A DNA stretch of 64,000 bases from an uncultured Flavobacteriales bacterium (GTDB taxonomy: Bacteria > Bacteroidota > Bacteroidia > Flavobacteriales > Schleiferiaceae). The stretch's first letter is position 1; each line of letters starts with the position of its first letter. Both the position numbers and the translations under genes were made by a program. Where the stretch lies: assembly GCA_913055685.1 (NCBI GenBank), contig CAJXKC010000001.1, positions 372,001-436,000 on the forward strand. The letters run 5' to 3'. Shown one piece after another: positions 25,208 through 33,828 of this stretch. The notes under the pieces were generated by a model that was not told the origin of the DNA, did no database searches, and saw only the letters and a program-made list of their open reading frames with translations.

Positions 25208-26302
25208 TTACTTGCGACTTCTTGCAATGTTAAAACCGAGCATAAATCCGACCACGTGAGAGTCGAAAGTGGGAACATGCGAGTAATAGAAATTTACAGG
25301 GAGGTTTATGTGACCACTTCTAAAGGTCTTACCCACGGCTACAATTAAACCGGTGCTCAAGTTTAAGTCACCACGCTTATCAATATTGCGCTCTACCACG
25401 TAGCTACCTTCTATTTCTGGCTCACCTAAATTCCAGTTTCCTTCGGCATCATAATAACCTTCGGCAATTCTAGAAAAACGGAATACTGGTCCGAAGCCAA
25501 TTTCCCAGCCTTTATAGCGGAAGCCATTTAATAGGGCCAAACTGGGCGACACATAATTAGTCTCTATACCATTAATTGAAAGTATACACTCCAATAAAAC
25601 TTGAAACTCACCCGAGCTCACATATTGAAACTCTTGTTGGTAGGCAAATACCGTGGAGTAAGGATTAGATCCATAACCCCCTTGATCGGTTGAAGCTTGC
25701 AGGCGTTCAGCAATTTTTCCACTAAAGAACTGCATTCCAAAACGCGGTCCACTAAGCTTTAAGGTCTGGCCATCGGTAATAATTGGCTTATCTACATTGG
25801 TAAGCTTGGCTTCTACTTCTGGATCTACTTCTAAGTCGAGTAAGCTCGATACCGATACCCGCGCCATTAATTGCAAATAGTCTTCGTCGTATACGTATTC
25901 CTTCACATCCGACTTGATGATTTTCTCGGCGCGTACATCAATCATTCGCAAGGTTACAATGGTCTTAGAGCCAAACTTTTCAACGGTACCCGTGAGCATA
26001 TAATCGGCCTTTATCTGTTTTCCAATATCGACCAGCTGCGATTTTCCAAAAGCATTAATGGGGTCGATTCCCTTGCCTTTTAAGGTAGCCTCTACGTCGT
26101 ACTTATCTAATACTTCGTATTTCTGAAGCTTTTCGAGCTCAAGGCGGATAAGACTTGCCATGGCTACATTGTCTAAACTAATCCCTCTAGAGTCTACACT
26201 AATAATGGCGATACTCTTGTGGTTTTCCATGTTTACTTGTGCATTGGTAAATGGCATTAAAGCAATCATACTAAACAGTGCACTTAATACTAACTTTTTC
26301 AT
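25208..26302 (-). CDS. secreted protein with CsgG/TolB-N-like domain and C-terminal beta region
   Basis: A 364-residue exported protein (signal peptide to about residue 21, ALMPFTNAQ). Residues 30-150 contain KSIAIISVDSRG, RLELEKLQKYEVLDKYDVE, ADYMLTGTVEKFGSKTIVTLRMIDV and a later Asp-Leu rich part, the pattern of the CsgG-type nucleotide-fold domain that in the outer-membrane CsgG forms secretion pores and in others is a periplasmic adaptor. Residues 190-364 are beta-rich with YYSHVPTFDS and a final GFNIARSRK, likely a small barrel or sandwich. A role in envelope structure is likely; partner genes are not adjacent. Confidence 0.68.
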   Translation of the reverse strand: MKKLVLSALFSMIALMPFTNAQVNMENHKSIAIISVDSRGISLDNVAMASLIRLELEKLQKYEVLDKYDVEATLKGKGIDPINAFGKSQLVDIGKQIKADYMLTGTVEKFGSKTIVTLRMIDVRAEKIIKSDVKEYVYDEDYLQLMARVSVSSLLDLEVDPEVEAKLTNVDKPIITDGQTLKLSGPRFGMQFFSGKIAERLQASTDQGGYGSNPYSTVFAYQQEFQYVSSGEFQVLLECILSINGIETNYVSPSLALLNGFRYKGWEIGFGPVFRFSRIAEGYYDAEGNWNLGEPEIEGSYVVERNIDKRGDLNLSTGLIVAVGKTFRSGHINLPVNFYYSHVPTFDSHVVGFMLGFNIARSRK

Positions 26303-26327
26303 GGTTCAATGATTTTAGATTATGAAG

Positions 26328-26335
26328 CAAAGCTA
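26328..26335 (-). promoter_or_regulatory. predicted -7 box of the CsgG-like gene
   Basis: TAGCTTTG on the minus strand is an exact TAnnTTTG box, 25 bases before the ATG at 26302. A -33 element at 19 bases is not convincing. The rest of the 223-base gap up to 26525 carries the promoter region of the divergent regulator gene; nothing else is seen. Confidence 0.5.
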
Positions 26336-26525
26336 TGCACGCATAAGACCTCGGGAAAACGGCTTTGCGCTTGGCTTTAGGCCCGAACCGCATAAATCGC
26401 CGTGAAGTCTAGAATCTAAATCACACCTTTATCGAGCGATGCATATTATCCAAAATGAATTAAAAGATTTGCGGTATTTCGGAATCCTTTTGTGTCTATT
26501 TGCGATATATGCGTATTTTTAAACA

Positions 26526-27524
26526 ATGAAGTACCAAGAGCTCTTTATTGAAAGGCTTCAAAATAGTCTGCCCGCTGGCCAGAGCCTCGCGCCCATCCTG
26601 GCCGATTTGCTCGATATAAGTATGGACTCGGCTTACCGCCGTATTAATTGCAAAACCATTTTTAGTTTAGACGAAACTATAAAGGTGGCCCAGGAATTTG
26701 ATTTGAGCATCGACAGTTTACTGGATCCGAATCAAATAAAAGCCAGTTTTATCTTCCAAGATTTGCAAGCCAGTTTTGAAAGCTTCGCTCAGTATTTAGA
26801 TATACTTCATCAAAACTTAAAGCACTTAAAAGCCACGCCTAATAGTCATCTCTATTATTCCTGTTTAGATATTCCTATCTTTTTAAACCTGAGCAATCCT
26901 ACCGTAGGCGCTTTTAAGATTTTTTATTGGATGCACTCTATTATGGAGGTACCCGAATTGCAGGGTCAGGTTTTTAAACCCGAGATAATACCGGTTGACT
27001 TCATTCAAAAGGGTTTAGAAATCTTTAAAACCTACAGTGAAATACCCAGTACCGAATTATGGACGGTAAATACCTTTAAAAGCACCTTACGCCAAATAGA
27101 GTATTACCATCAAGCAGGTTATATCCGGGATAGAGAAGTTAGTGAAGCCATTTACGATGGGATGAATGATTTGATTCAGCGTCTTAATGCCATGGCCGAA
27201 AAAGGCAGTAAGGTAATTGACCGGGTGGCCGAAAGTGATGAAATGAATAATTTCAAGTTGTACGAAAGCGACATTGAACTTACGGGTAATGGAGCCATCG
27301 CCGTGGTTGGTGAACGCAAGCGATCCTTTATCGGTCATTTAACCTTCCACACTTTAATTAGCGATCACCCCGCCTTAAATGACAAGACCATGGCTTGGTA
27401 CGAAGGCTTGGTTCGCAAGGCCAATCTTATCAGTTCCGTTTCAGCGAAATTTAGGTATCAATTTATTAGTCACCTGCAAAGTGAGGTTGATGCTTCTCGT
27501 TCTAGGATCTTGGCTAATTCATAA
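26526..27524 (+). CDS. helix-turn-helix transcriptional regulator, Bacteroidota type
   Basis: A 332-residue protein. Residues 1-65 form a helix-turn-helix of the XRE type (LAPILADLLDISMDSAYRRINCKT, with LDETIKVAQEFDLSID after it). The remaining 260 residues are alpha-helical, without a recognised ligand domain, a layout seen in many uncharacterised Bacteroidota regulators. It stands alone, with its own promoter region (TTTG at about 26491 and TATTTTTA just before the ATG). The next genes downstream, a cysteine-rich lipoprotein and a small secreted protein, are possible targets by position only. Confidence 0.75.
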   Translation: MKYQELFIERLQNSLPAGQSLAPILADLLDISMDSAYRRINCKTIFSLDETIKVAQEFDLSIDSLLDPNQIKASFIFQDLQASFESFAQYLDILHQNLKHLKATPNSHLYYSCLDIPIFLNLSNPTVGAFKIFYWMHSIMEVPELQGQVFKPEIIPVDFIQKGLEIFKTYSEIPSTELWTVNTFKSTLRQIEYYHQAGYIRDREVSEAIYDGMNDLIQRLNAMAEKGSKVIDRVAESDEMNNFKLYESDIELTGNGAIAVVGERKRSFIGHLTFHTLISDHPALNDKTMAWYEGLVRKANLISSVSAKFRYQFISHLQSEVDASRSRILANS

Positions 27525-27657
27525 ATACCTTCCTATTAACAATACAAACTCCCTCTCCTTTCCATAGTTATTGATGCGCATAAAAGCGCTATTCACGACA
27601 ATTATTTGGTAGAGACAAGACTTTGTAGGATATTACCTTTCACTAAACCAATTTTAT

Positions 27658-27945
27658 ATGATACGAATTCTGCGTTTTTGCTTTCTTTCCTTCTGGATTA
27701 GTTTTACTCTAGTTGCATTTTCCTGTGAAGATGAACTAGACCCACCAGTATTGGAACAGGACGGCTCGGCCAGTGGTGGCGGAGTAGACTGCACAAGGCT
27801 AACCTACAACGGTCCTACCAACGACGCACAAGTAGAAAGTCAATGTCGTTTGGCTCAGGTTTACAAATGCCAAGGAAACGACAATGGTGTAGCCATTTGC
27901 TGTAAAAACATCAAAGACATGGGCGGTACTTGTCCTTATTGCTAA
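27658..27945 (+). CDS. small cysteine-rich lipoprotein, probably surface exposed
   Basis: A 95-residue protein. The signal segment ends in LVAFSC, and the residues after the lipid cysteine, EDELD, are acidic as in the export signal that sends Bacteroidota lipoproteins to the cell surface. The mature 73 residues carry seven further cysteines (VDC, SQC, YKC, ICC, GTC, PYC), enough for three disulphides, and the chain ends in Cys. No family recognised. It is followed after 4 bases by another secreted protein gene, so they form a unit. Confidence 0.7.
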   Translation: MIRILRFCFLSFWISFTLVAFSCEDELDPPVLEQDGSASGGGVDCTRLTYNGPTNDAQVESQCRLAQVYKCQGNDNGVAICCKNIKDMGGTCPYC

Positions 27946-27949
27946 GCCT

Positions 27950-28513
27950 ATGAAAAAGTTAATTTATACAGTTTTAGGTTTAGGCCTATGCATTGGTCTT
28001 AGCGCCCAAAAGCAGGCGGTAGGCTATTCTGGCGGCACCAGCTCCTACGTTGGCCTGGGCTACATCTATTATGGTAATAGCTTTGGCATAGGCGTAGACC
28101 TTGCCGGTAATACTGGTACCATCGAAACATTTCCGCAGGGCGATCGCTATGAAATGAATTCCAATGAAATTTTGGATGGAGGTGAGCATGATTGGAGCTA
28201 TGACGACGAGCATGCTTATGATCGTGGATTTCTAACTTTACGCTTGTATGGACGCCTAAGTGGAGATGAGTGGTCGGGTGAATGGCTTTACGCCGGAATC
28301 GGACCAGGCTGGTCTCGAAATTATTATGGTTACGATTGGTCCGGTGGAACCAATACCGAATATGTTATGAATCGGGAAAACTCCTTTTTTGGCACCGAGA
28401 TTCAGGCAGGCTACATGTATGAGATGCAAGAGCTATTCCTATTAGTCGGTTACAGTGGCATTAATTTTATAGAAAAGCCACAGGTTACTTTCGGATTTAT
28501 GGTTGGGTTTTAA
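27950..28513 (+). CDS. secreted glycine/tyrosine-rich protein, possible small outer-membrane barrel
   Basis: A 187-residue protein with a clear signal peptide (to about residue 19, GLSAQK). The mature chain alternates Gly, Tyr and Trp with hydrophobic residues (YVGLGYIYYGNSFGIGVDL, WLYAGIGPGWS, EIQAGYMYEM) and ends FGFMVGF, which fits an eight-stranded outer-membrane barrel ending in Phe. A central acidic loop (GGEHDWSYDDEHAYD) may be surface exposed. No family recognised. The neighbour is the cysteine-rich lipoprotein. Confidence 0.65.
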   Translation: MKKLIYTVLGLGLCIGLSAQKQAVGYSGGTSSYVGLGYIYYGNSFGIGVDLAGNTGTIETFPQGDRYEMNSNEILDGGEHDWSYDDEHAYDRGFLTLRLYGRLSGDEWSGEWLYAGIGPGWSRNYYGYDWSGGTNTEYVMNRENSFFGTEIQAGYMYEMQELFLLVGYSGINFIEKPQVTFGFMVGF

Positions 28514-28524
28514 GTATACCCTTA

Positions 28525-29058
28525 ATGCCGCAATTTGTCCTTTATATTGCTCAGAGTCTGGACGGTTATATCGCCGATATCCAGGGCTCTACCAATTGGT
28601 TGCACGAGCTGCCCAATCCCGATCAAAGCGACTATGGTTTTCATGAATTCCTAGCTGGAGTGGGTCAGGTGCTAATGGGCCGTAAAACCTATGAAAGCAT
28701 TTTAGGCTTTGATATACACTGGCCTTACCATCAACAGCTTTCCTATATTCTTAGCCGTAAAAATTTAGGTGACCTTCCCGAAGGGATTGAGCAACTCCAT
28801 CAATTGGACACTAAGACAGTGCAGCAGTTAAAATCAAAAAGCGAAAAAGATATTTGGTTAATTGGTGGTGGCGAACTAGTTAAACAAAGCATAGAGGCAA
28901 AGCTTTTGGATAAAATCATTCTTTTTACCATGCCCATCAGTTTGGGGAAAGGCATCAGCTTATTTCCAGAAAGTGAAGTTCAAAGTCATTGGAAACTGAG
29001 TCGTTGTGAGGTCTATTCAAGTGGAGTTATCGAACATGAATACCTCCCTCAAAGCTAG
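28525..29058 (+). CDS. dihydrofolate reductase family protein (RibD C-terminal fold)
   Basis: A 177-residue NADPH-dependent reductase-fold protein. The start FVLYIAQSLDGYIADIQG, then VLMGRKTYESIL and the nucleotide loop IWLIGGGELVKQ are the normal blocks of the RibD_C/YyaP group. The substrate of these stand-alone members is generally not known; pterin or flavin precursors are possible. It begins 11 bases after the barrel-like gene but the function differs, so co-transcription may be incidental. Confidence 0.87.
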   Translation: MPQFVLYIAQSLDGYIADIQGSTNWLHELPNPDQSDYGFHEFLAGVGQVLMGRKTYESILGFDIHWPYHQQLSYILSRKNLGDLPEGIEQLHQLDTKTVQQLKSKSEKDIWLIGGGELVKQSIEAKLLDKIILFTMPISLGKGISLFPESEVQSHWKLSRCEVYSSGVIEHEYLPQS

Positions 29059-29089
29059 GGCATCTGGAAAATAATGCCTTGCTTTGAAT

Positions 29090-29731
29090 ATGCCTTTTGA
29101 AGATCTCATTTACCTTTTTGACATTGTAGGAACCCTCGTTTTTGCCATATCGGGGGTAGTTGCGGCGGTTGAGCGAAAATTCGATTTAGTAGGCGCCTTC
29201 ATCATTGGACTAGTAACGGCCTTGGGAGGGGGCACTACTCGCGATCTTTTAATTGGCTCCACGCCTGTAGGCTGGATGCTTTCATTGGATTACCTCTGGG
29301 TGGTAATCTCGGCCATGGTACTTTGCTTTTTCTTTTATCGCCAATTAGCCCGTATCCGCAAAGGCCTCTTTATTTTTGACTCGATTGGACTTGGGCTTTT
29401 CACCATATTAGGATTACAAAAGGCGCTAAACGCAGGCTTAAGTATCCCGATTGCCTTAATGTTGGGTATCGTGAGTGCCGTATTCGGTGGCGTTATCCGT
29501 GATGTTCTAACCAACCAAGTTCCCCTAATATTTAGAAAAGAAATATATGCCTTAGCCTCTCTTTTTGGAGGTGTGTTCTATCTGATTGGTATCGAAATGA
29601 ATTTTAGCAGTGCATTAAATGCCTTTATCTCCATCGGTATCGTGATTCTTATTCGCAGTTTAGCGGTAAAGTACGGTTGGCAAAGTCCTTTTTTACCGCT
29701 TAGTGAAGTCGAAAAAATCAAGAAGGGGTGA
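29090..29731 (+). CDS. trimeric intracellular cation (TRIC) channel family protein
   Basis: A 213-residue membrane protein with seven predicted helices, built from two repeats: ALGGGTTRDLLIG in the first and VFGGVIRDVLTN in the second, both with the conserved glycine-arginine-aspartate of the UPF0126/TRIC family. Prokaryotic TRIC proteins conduct potassium and sodium. A TTG at 29084 is possible, but ATG 29090 fits the usual short N-terminus MPFEDLIYLFDIVGT. The stop overlaps the next start (GTGA). Confidence 0.9.
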   Translation: MPFEDLIYLFDIVGTLVFAISGVVAAVERKFDLVGAFIIGLVTALGGGTTRDLLIGSTPVGWMLSLDYLWVVISAMVLCFFFYRQLARIRKGLFIFDSIGLGLFTILGLQKALNAGLSIPIALMLGIVSAVFGGVIRDVLTNQVPLIFRKEIYALASLFGGVFYLIGIEMNFSSALNAFISIGIVILIRSLAVKYGWQSPFLPLSEVEKIKKG

Positions 29732-30609
29732 AATTGACCAATGTTCATTTAAGACGCATGCTCTGGGCCTTAGAGTCGCCTTCCTTTTTGGCATTAGACC
29801 ACACCGCAAACTATTTTTATAAAGCTGGGCACCGTGAAGTAATTCACGATATTCTTCTGGAATTGGACGAAAAGCCTGAAGCGGTAAATCACTTTTTTGA
29901 AGGATTGGGCTATATGCCTTTAGGTCGCTACTTCGAACAGCTCCTTTTTTACATTATGGCGCGCGACCCCTATTACAAGGTGCGGTGGCAGAATCAGCAA
30001 ATAATAAACGATGAAGGCATTACCGAAGGTGAAATTGACCTAATTGTCGAAAAGGACACCGGCGAAATTGAACATTGGGAGATCGCGTTAAAATATTACC
30101 TACAAGTAAAGCCGAGTACTGACCACCAATATTACCTAGGCCCATCTCGCCGCGATTTTCTCGCTAAAAAGATGGAAAAGCTGAACCGCCATCAGCTAAA
30201 ATTAGGCGCACATCCGCAAACCCTTGCGGAATTTGGAGAAATTCCCTCCAAACTATTCCTAAAAGGAGAGTTGTATTTCCCCCGCGAAAGAGACTTAGTT
30301 TTTCCAGAGGCCCATCAGGCGAAAGCCCCTCTATATTACTACCTACCTTTTTCCCAATTAGATAGTTTGGCCGAGGAAAGTCCACATTTTAAAATCCTAT
30401 TTAAACCAGACTGGCTAAGCCCTTTTGAAAGCTCCGGCCCCAGTTTAATGCGCAGTTTCCACCAGGTAAAAATGGAGTTAGGGGAGCAGTTTTCCAATTT
30501 GTACCGTCCTCAGCTTTTAGCCCTTCTCGATTTTCATGAGGGTAGCTTTGTGGAAAGGCAACGCTTTTTCATTTTACCTGATAATTGGCCCCAAGAAAGC
30601 ATTTATTAA
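29728..30609 (+). CDS. DUF1853 family protein
   Basis: A 293-residue soluble protein. LGRYFEQLLFYIMAR, then GEIDLIVEKDTGEIEHWEIALKYYL and YYLGPSRRDFLAKKMEKL are the family blocks; the E-D-x-E-x-K arrangement (GEIDLI and EIALKYY) strongly resembles a PD-(D/E)XK nuclease core, which is inference. GTG start overlaps the TRIC stop by 4 bases, so translation is coupled. Biological role is not known. Confidence 0.78.
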   Translation: MKLTNVHLRRMLWALESPSFLALDHTANYFYKAGHREVIHDILLELDEKPEAVNHFFEGLGYMPLGRYFEQLLFYIMARDPYYKVRWQNQQIINDEGITEGEIDLIVEKDTGEIEHWEIALKYYLQVKPSTDHQYYLGPSRRDFLAKKMEKLNRHQLKLGAHPQTLAEFGEIPSKLFLKGELYFPRERDLVFPEAHQAKAPLYYYLPFSQLDSLAEESPHFKILFKPDWLSPFESSGPSLMRSFHQVKMELGEQFSNLYRPQLLALLDFHEGSFVERQRFFILPDNWPQESIY

Positions 30610-30636
30610 AATTGTATTTTCGGGAAAATTCAATCT

Positions 30637-31137
30637 TTGAAAGACCTACGCTCCTTTCTGGTTAGCTTGTTTATTTTCTTCCTACTCAGCATCCTTGGCG
30701 AGTATTTAGTGGGGCCATTGATGGGCGACGATATCCCACTTTGGAAAATTCTGGCGGTAAGTTTAATTACCGCTTTAATGTCTGTGATACCGCTACAAAA
30801 AAGAGGCTTAAAACCTGGGGATATTCTTAAGTATTTTAAACGCACCTATTTCGCTCCCGAAATTCGCTTATACTCATTATACACGGCCCTCCTAGAACGT
30901 TTCCCCGATAGTCAATTTCAGTTAAAATTAGATGAAGAGGCGCAGAAAATCAGCATCCGTCGCAAGGCTAACTGGCGAAGTTTTGGAGAGGTAATAGGGA
31001 TAAGCCTAAAGGACTCTGAAGTGCGCGTTTCGGTACGGCCCAAATATTACTTAGATCTATTTGATCAGGGTCAGGCGCTTGAATCGCTGCAGACCATTGA
31101 GAAGACCATTAAAATGAAAACGCAAAATGCATCTTAG
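30637..31137 (+). CDS. small membrane protein of unknown function (166 aa)
   Basis: The only plausible start is TTG 30637, giving MKDLRSFLVSLFIFFLLS; the first in-frame ATG would delete both membrane helices (about residues 5-25 and 36-52). A cytoplasmic region of about 110 residues follows, mixed alpha/beta, with RKANWRSFGEVIGISL. No family recognised. The 3' end overlaps the start of the metallo-hydrolase gene by 11 bases. Confidence 0.65.
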   Translation: MKDLRSFLVSLFIFFLLSILGEYLVGPLMGDDIPLWKILAVSLITALMSVIPLQKRGLKPGDILKYFKRTYFAPEIRLYSLYTALLERFPDSQFQLKLDEEAQKISIRRKANWRSFGEVIGISLKDSEVRVSVRPKYYLDLFDQGQALESLQTIEKTIKMKTQNAS

Positions 31138-32029
31138 GCCAGCTCTATTCCTCCTTCTTTTGTTGAACATTCCCCTAGGGGCACAACAAGTTATGGTACT
31201 AGGCATTGCTCAGGATGCAGGCAAGCCACAACTAGCATGCAGCAAGGAATGCTGTGCGGAACTTCCTCCAAATTTTGACGGTAGTCCCGTCTCCCTGGCT
31301 ATTCTTGACTCAAACAGCAAAAAATGGTACTTAATAGAAGCTAGCCCGGCAATTAAAAAACAGCTTCTGAAGATTCCGTCCGACTACCCTGCCCTTCCTG
31401 AGGCGATTTTTCTGACTCATGCCCATATCGGCCACTATTCGGGTCTGGTTCACTTTGGTCGAGAAGCGGCCAATAGCCAAAGAATAAGTACCTACAGCGG
31501 ACCTCGTTTCTGTGAGTTCTTGCGAAATAACGGACCCTGGTCGCAATTGGTCAGCTTGAAGAACATCATTCCGAAAGCCATTAGCAGTGGGGATTCCGTT
31601 AAAATTGCTTCCGGAGCAATTAGCATAAAGGCAATTGCCGTTCCTCATCGAGATGAATACTCTGAGACTTTTGGCTACTTAATTTCCGGGCCCAAAAAGC
31701 GATTACTTTTTATTCCTGATATCGATAAATGGGAGCGATGGGAGCTGGACATCGATAGTATTATTAAAAAGGTGGATTACGCCCTTTTGGACGCTACTTT
31801 CTTTGATAGTAAGGAGCTGCATGGAAGAGATATGGCAGAAATACCCCATCCCTTTGTAAAGGAAAGTATGCAGCGCTGGCAAAGCCTTGGAGCGAACGAA
31901 AAAAGAAAGATTCATTTCATTCACCTCAATCACAGCAATCCTTTGTGGGATAAAAATTCTAGCGCCTATCGGGCGGCAATTGAGGCCGGCTTTAGGGTTG
32001 CCGAAGTGAATCAGGTCTTTAGCCTTTGA
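31127..32029 (+). CDS. exported metallo-beta-lactamase fold hydrolase, PqqB-related
   Basis: A 300-residue protein with a signal peptide (LFLLLLLNIPLGAQ). VLGIAQDAGKPQLAC and the CCAE cysteines recall PqqB, where a similar start precedes the metallo-beta-lactamase core. The metal motif reads THAHIGHYSGL: the usual Asp of HxHxDH is Gly. Further metal ligands are plausible at VPHRDEYS, PDIDKW and IHLNHSNP. No other pqq genes are present, so it does not make PQQ; a periplasmic hydrolase of unknown substrate is the best reading. Confidence 0.78.
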   Translation: MHLRPALFLLLLLNIPLGAQQVMVLGIAQDAGKPQLACSKECCAELPPNFDGSPVSLAILDSNSKKWYLIEASPAIKKQLLKIPSDYPALPEAIFLTHAHIGHYSGLVHFGREAANSQRISTYSGPRFCEFLRNNGPWSQLVSLKNIIPKAISSGDSVKIASGAISIKAIAVPHRDEYSETFGYLISGPKKRLLFIPDIDKWERWELDIDSIIKKVDYALLDATFFDSKELHGRDMAEIPHPFVKESMQRWQSLGANEKRKIHFIHLNHSNPLWDKNSSAYRAAIEAGFRVAEVNQVFSL

Positions 32030-32070
32030 ACCTTTCGCTGACTTTCGCTTTATTTTAAAAAAAATCAATC

Positions 32071-33756
32071 ATGCTAAAATTACGTCTACTCCTAGCCTTT
32101 AGCCTCTTTAGCACATTTGCTTTCGCCCAAGACCGTGTCACCGGCGCAACCTTTGCTACGCGCTCTGAAGTAATTGCCACCGAAGGAATGGCCGCAACTA
32201 GTCACCCTTTAGCCTCGCAAATTGCCATTGACATTCTTAAAAAGGGCGGAAATGCTATTGATGCGGCAATTGCCGCCAATGCCGCACTAGGACTAATGGA
32301 ACCTACGGGCTGCGGAGTTGGTGGTGATTTATTTGCTATTGTCTGGAGTGCTAAGGATGAAAAACTATACGGCTTAAACGGCAGTGGTCGGTCTCCCCAA
32401 AACTTAAGCTTGGCTTACTTTAAGGAAAATGGCTATGAGCAGATTCCCGCCTTTGGTCCTTTGCCTGTTAGTGTGCCAGGAGCGGTGGATGGCTGGTTTA
32501 GCCTGCACAAAAAGTTTGGAAGCCTAGACATGGAGGATATTTTAGCCCCCGCTATCGATTATGCAGAAAAAGGCTTTCCGCTTACTGAGCTTATTGCCTA
32601 TTACCTGCAATTGTCGGCTCGAAGGTTTAAGGATTATCCAAATTTCAGCGAAACTTATCAGCCGCAAGGCCAAAGTCTATCTAAGGGTGAACTATTCAAA
32701 AACCGCTTTCTGGCTAATACCTACCGAAAAATAGCTAAGGAAGGACGTGATGGTTTTTACAAAGGAGAAATAGCCAAAACCATTGCCACTTTTATTCAGG
32801 AGCAAGGTGGTTTTCTTAGTGAAGAAGACTTGGCGGCCCATAAAAGTGAATGGGTGGAGCCATTATCCATCAATTACCGTGGTTATGATATTTGGGAGCT
32901 GCCCCCTAATGGTCAGGGAATAGCTGCCCTACAGATTCTTAAAATTTTGGAAGCCTATGATCTTGCCAGCATGGGCTTTGGTTCGGCCGATTACGTTCAT
33001 CACTTCATCGAAGCCAAGAAATTGGCCTTTGAAGACCGAGCTAAATACTATGCCGACCCCGATTTTAATAAACTAGACTACCGAGAGCTAATTAGCGAGG
33101 AGTATGCAGCGCAACGTCGGGCCTTAATTAAGCAGAGAGCCGCGCGGAGCTACGATGCGGGTAAATTAGAGCAAGGCAATACGATTTACATGACTGTGGC
33201 CGATGCCGAAGGGAATATGGTCTCTCTTATCCAAAGTAATTACCGAGGCATGGGATCGGGCATGGTTCCGCCCAAGCTCGGATTTATGCTCCAAGATCGA
33301 GGAGAGCTTTTTAGTTTAGAAGAAGGCCATTACAATGTTTATGCCCCAGGCAAAAGACCCTTTCACACTATAATACCTGCCTTTATAACTAAGGATGGAA
33401 AGCCTTTCGTTAGCTTTGGCTTGATGGGCGGCGCGATGCAGCCGCAAGGACATGCTCAGATTGTAATTAACCTCATCGACTTTGGTATGAATTTACAAGA
33501 AGCTGGTGATGCACCCCGCATTCAGCATGAGGGAAGCAGTGAGCCAACCGGAGGGGCCATGACTGATGGGGGTCGGGTTTTATTAGAAAGCGGATTTGAC
33601 TATGACGTAATTCGCTCCCTTATGAAGAGAGGCCATAAAGTCGGTTTCGACTTAGGCTCTTATGGCGGTTATCAGGCCATTAAAAGAGATACAGAAAGTG
33701 GTGTTTACTACGGTGCCAGCGAATCCCGTAAAGACGGCATGGCTATTGGCTATTAA
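32071..33756 (+). CDS. ggt: gamma-glutamyltransferase family protein (YwrD-like), exported
   Basis: A 561-residue Ntn-hydrolase precursor with signal peptide (LAFSLFSTFAFAQ). The large subunit has MAATSHPLAS, GCGVGGDLFAIVW and GGFLSEEDLAAH. Autocleavage is expected before Thr371 in GNTIYMTVADAEGN, giving the small subunit. In classical enzymes the catalytic Thr is followed by Thr-His; here Ile-Tyr follows, as in the YwrD branch, and SNYRGMGSG replaces the usual loop. Glutathione or gamma-glutamyl peptide breakdown is the family role; strict specificity is not known. The gene stands alone with 40 bases before it. Confidence 0.88.
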   Translation: MLKLRLLLAFSLFSTFAFAQDRVTGATFATRSEVIATEGMAATSHPLASQIAIDILKKGGNAIDAAIAANAALGLMEPTGCGVGGDLFAIVWSAKDEKLYGLNGSGRSPQNLSLAYFKENGYEQIPAFGPLPVSVPGAVDGWFSLHKKFGSLDMEDILAPAIDYAEKGFPLTELIAYYLQLSARRFKDYPNFSETYQPQGQSLSKGELFKNRFLANTYRKIAKEGRDGFYKGEIAKTIATFIQEQGGFLSEEDLAAHKSEWVEPLSINYRGYDIWELPPNGQGIAALQILKILEAYDLASMGFGSADYVHHFIEAKKLAFEDRAKYYADPDFNKLDYRELISEEYAAQRRALIKQRAARSYDAGKLEQGNTIYMTVADAEGNMVSLIQSNYRGMGSGMVPPKLGFMLQDRGELFSLEEGHYNVYAPGKRPFHTIIPAFITKDGKPFVSFGLMGGAMQPQGHAQIVINLIDFGMNLQEAGDAPRIQHEGSSEPTGGAMTDGGRVLLESGFDYDVIRSLMKRGHKVGFDLGSYGGYQAIKRDTESGVYYGASESRKDGMAIGY

Positions 33757-33828
33757 GATTATTTAGATTGGCTCTGAGAGAAATTATTGCTTAATTTAGG
33801 TGGTTTAGGCTTAACCAAACACCTATAC

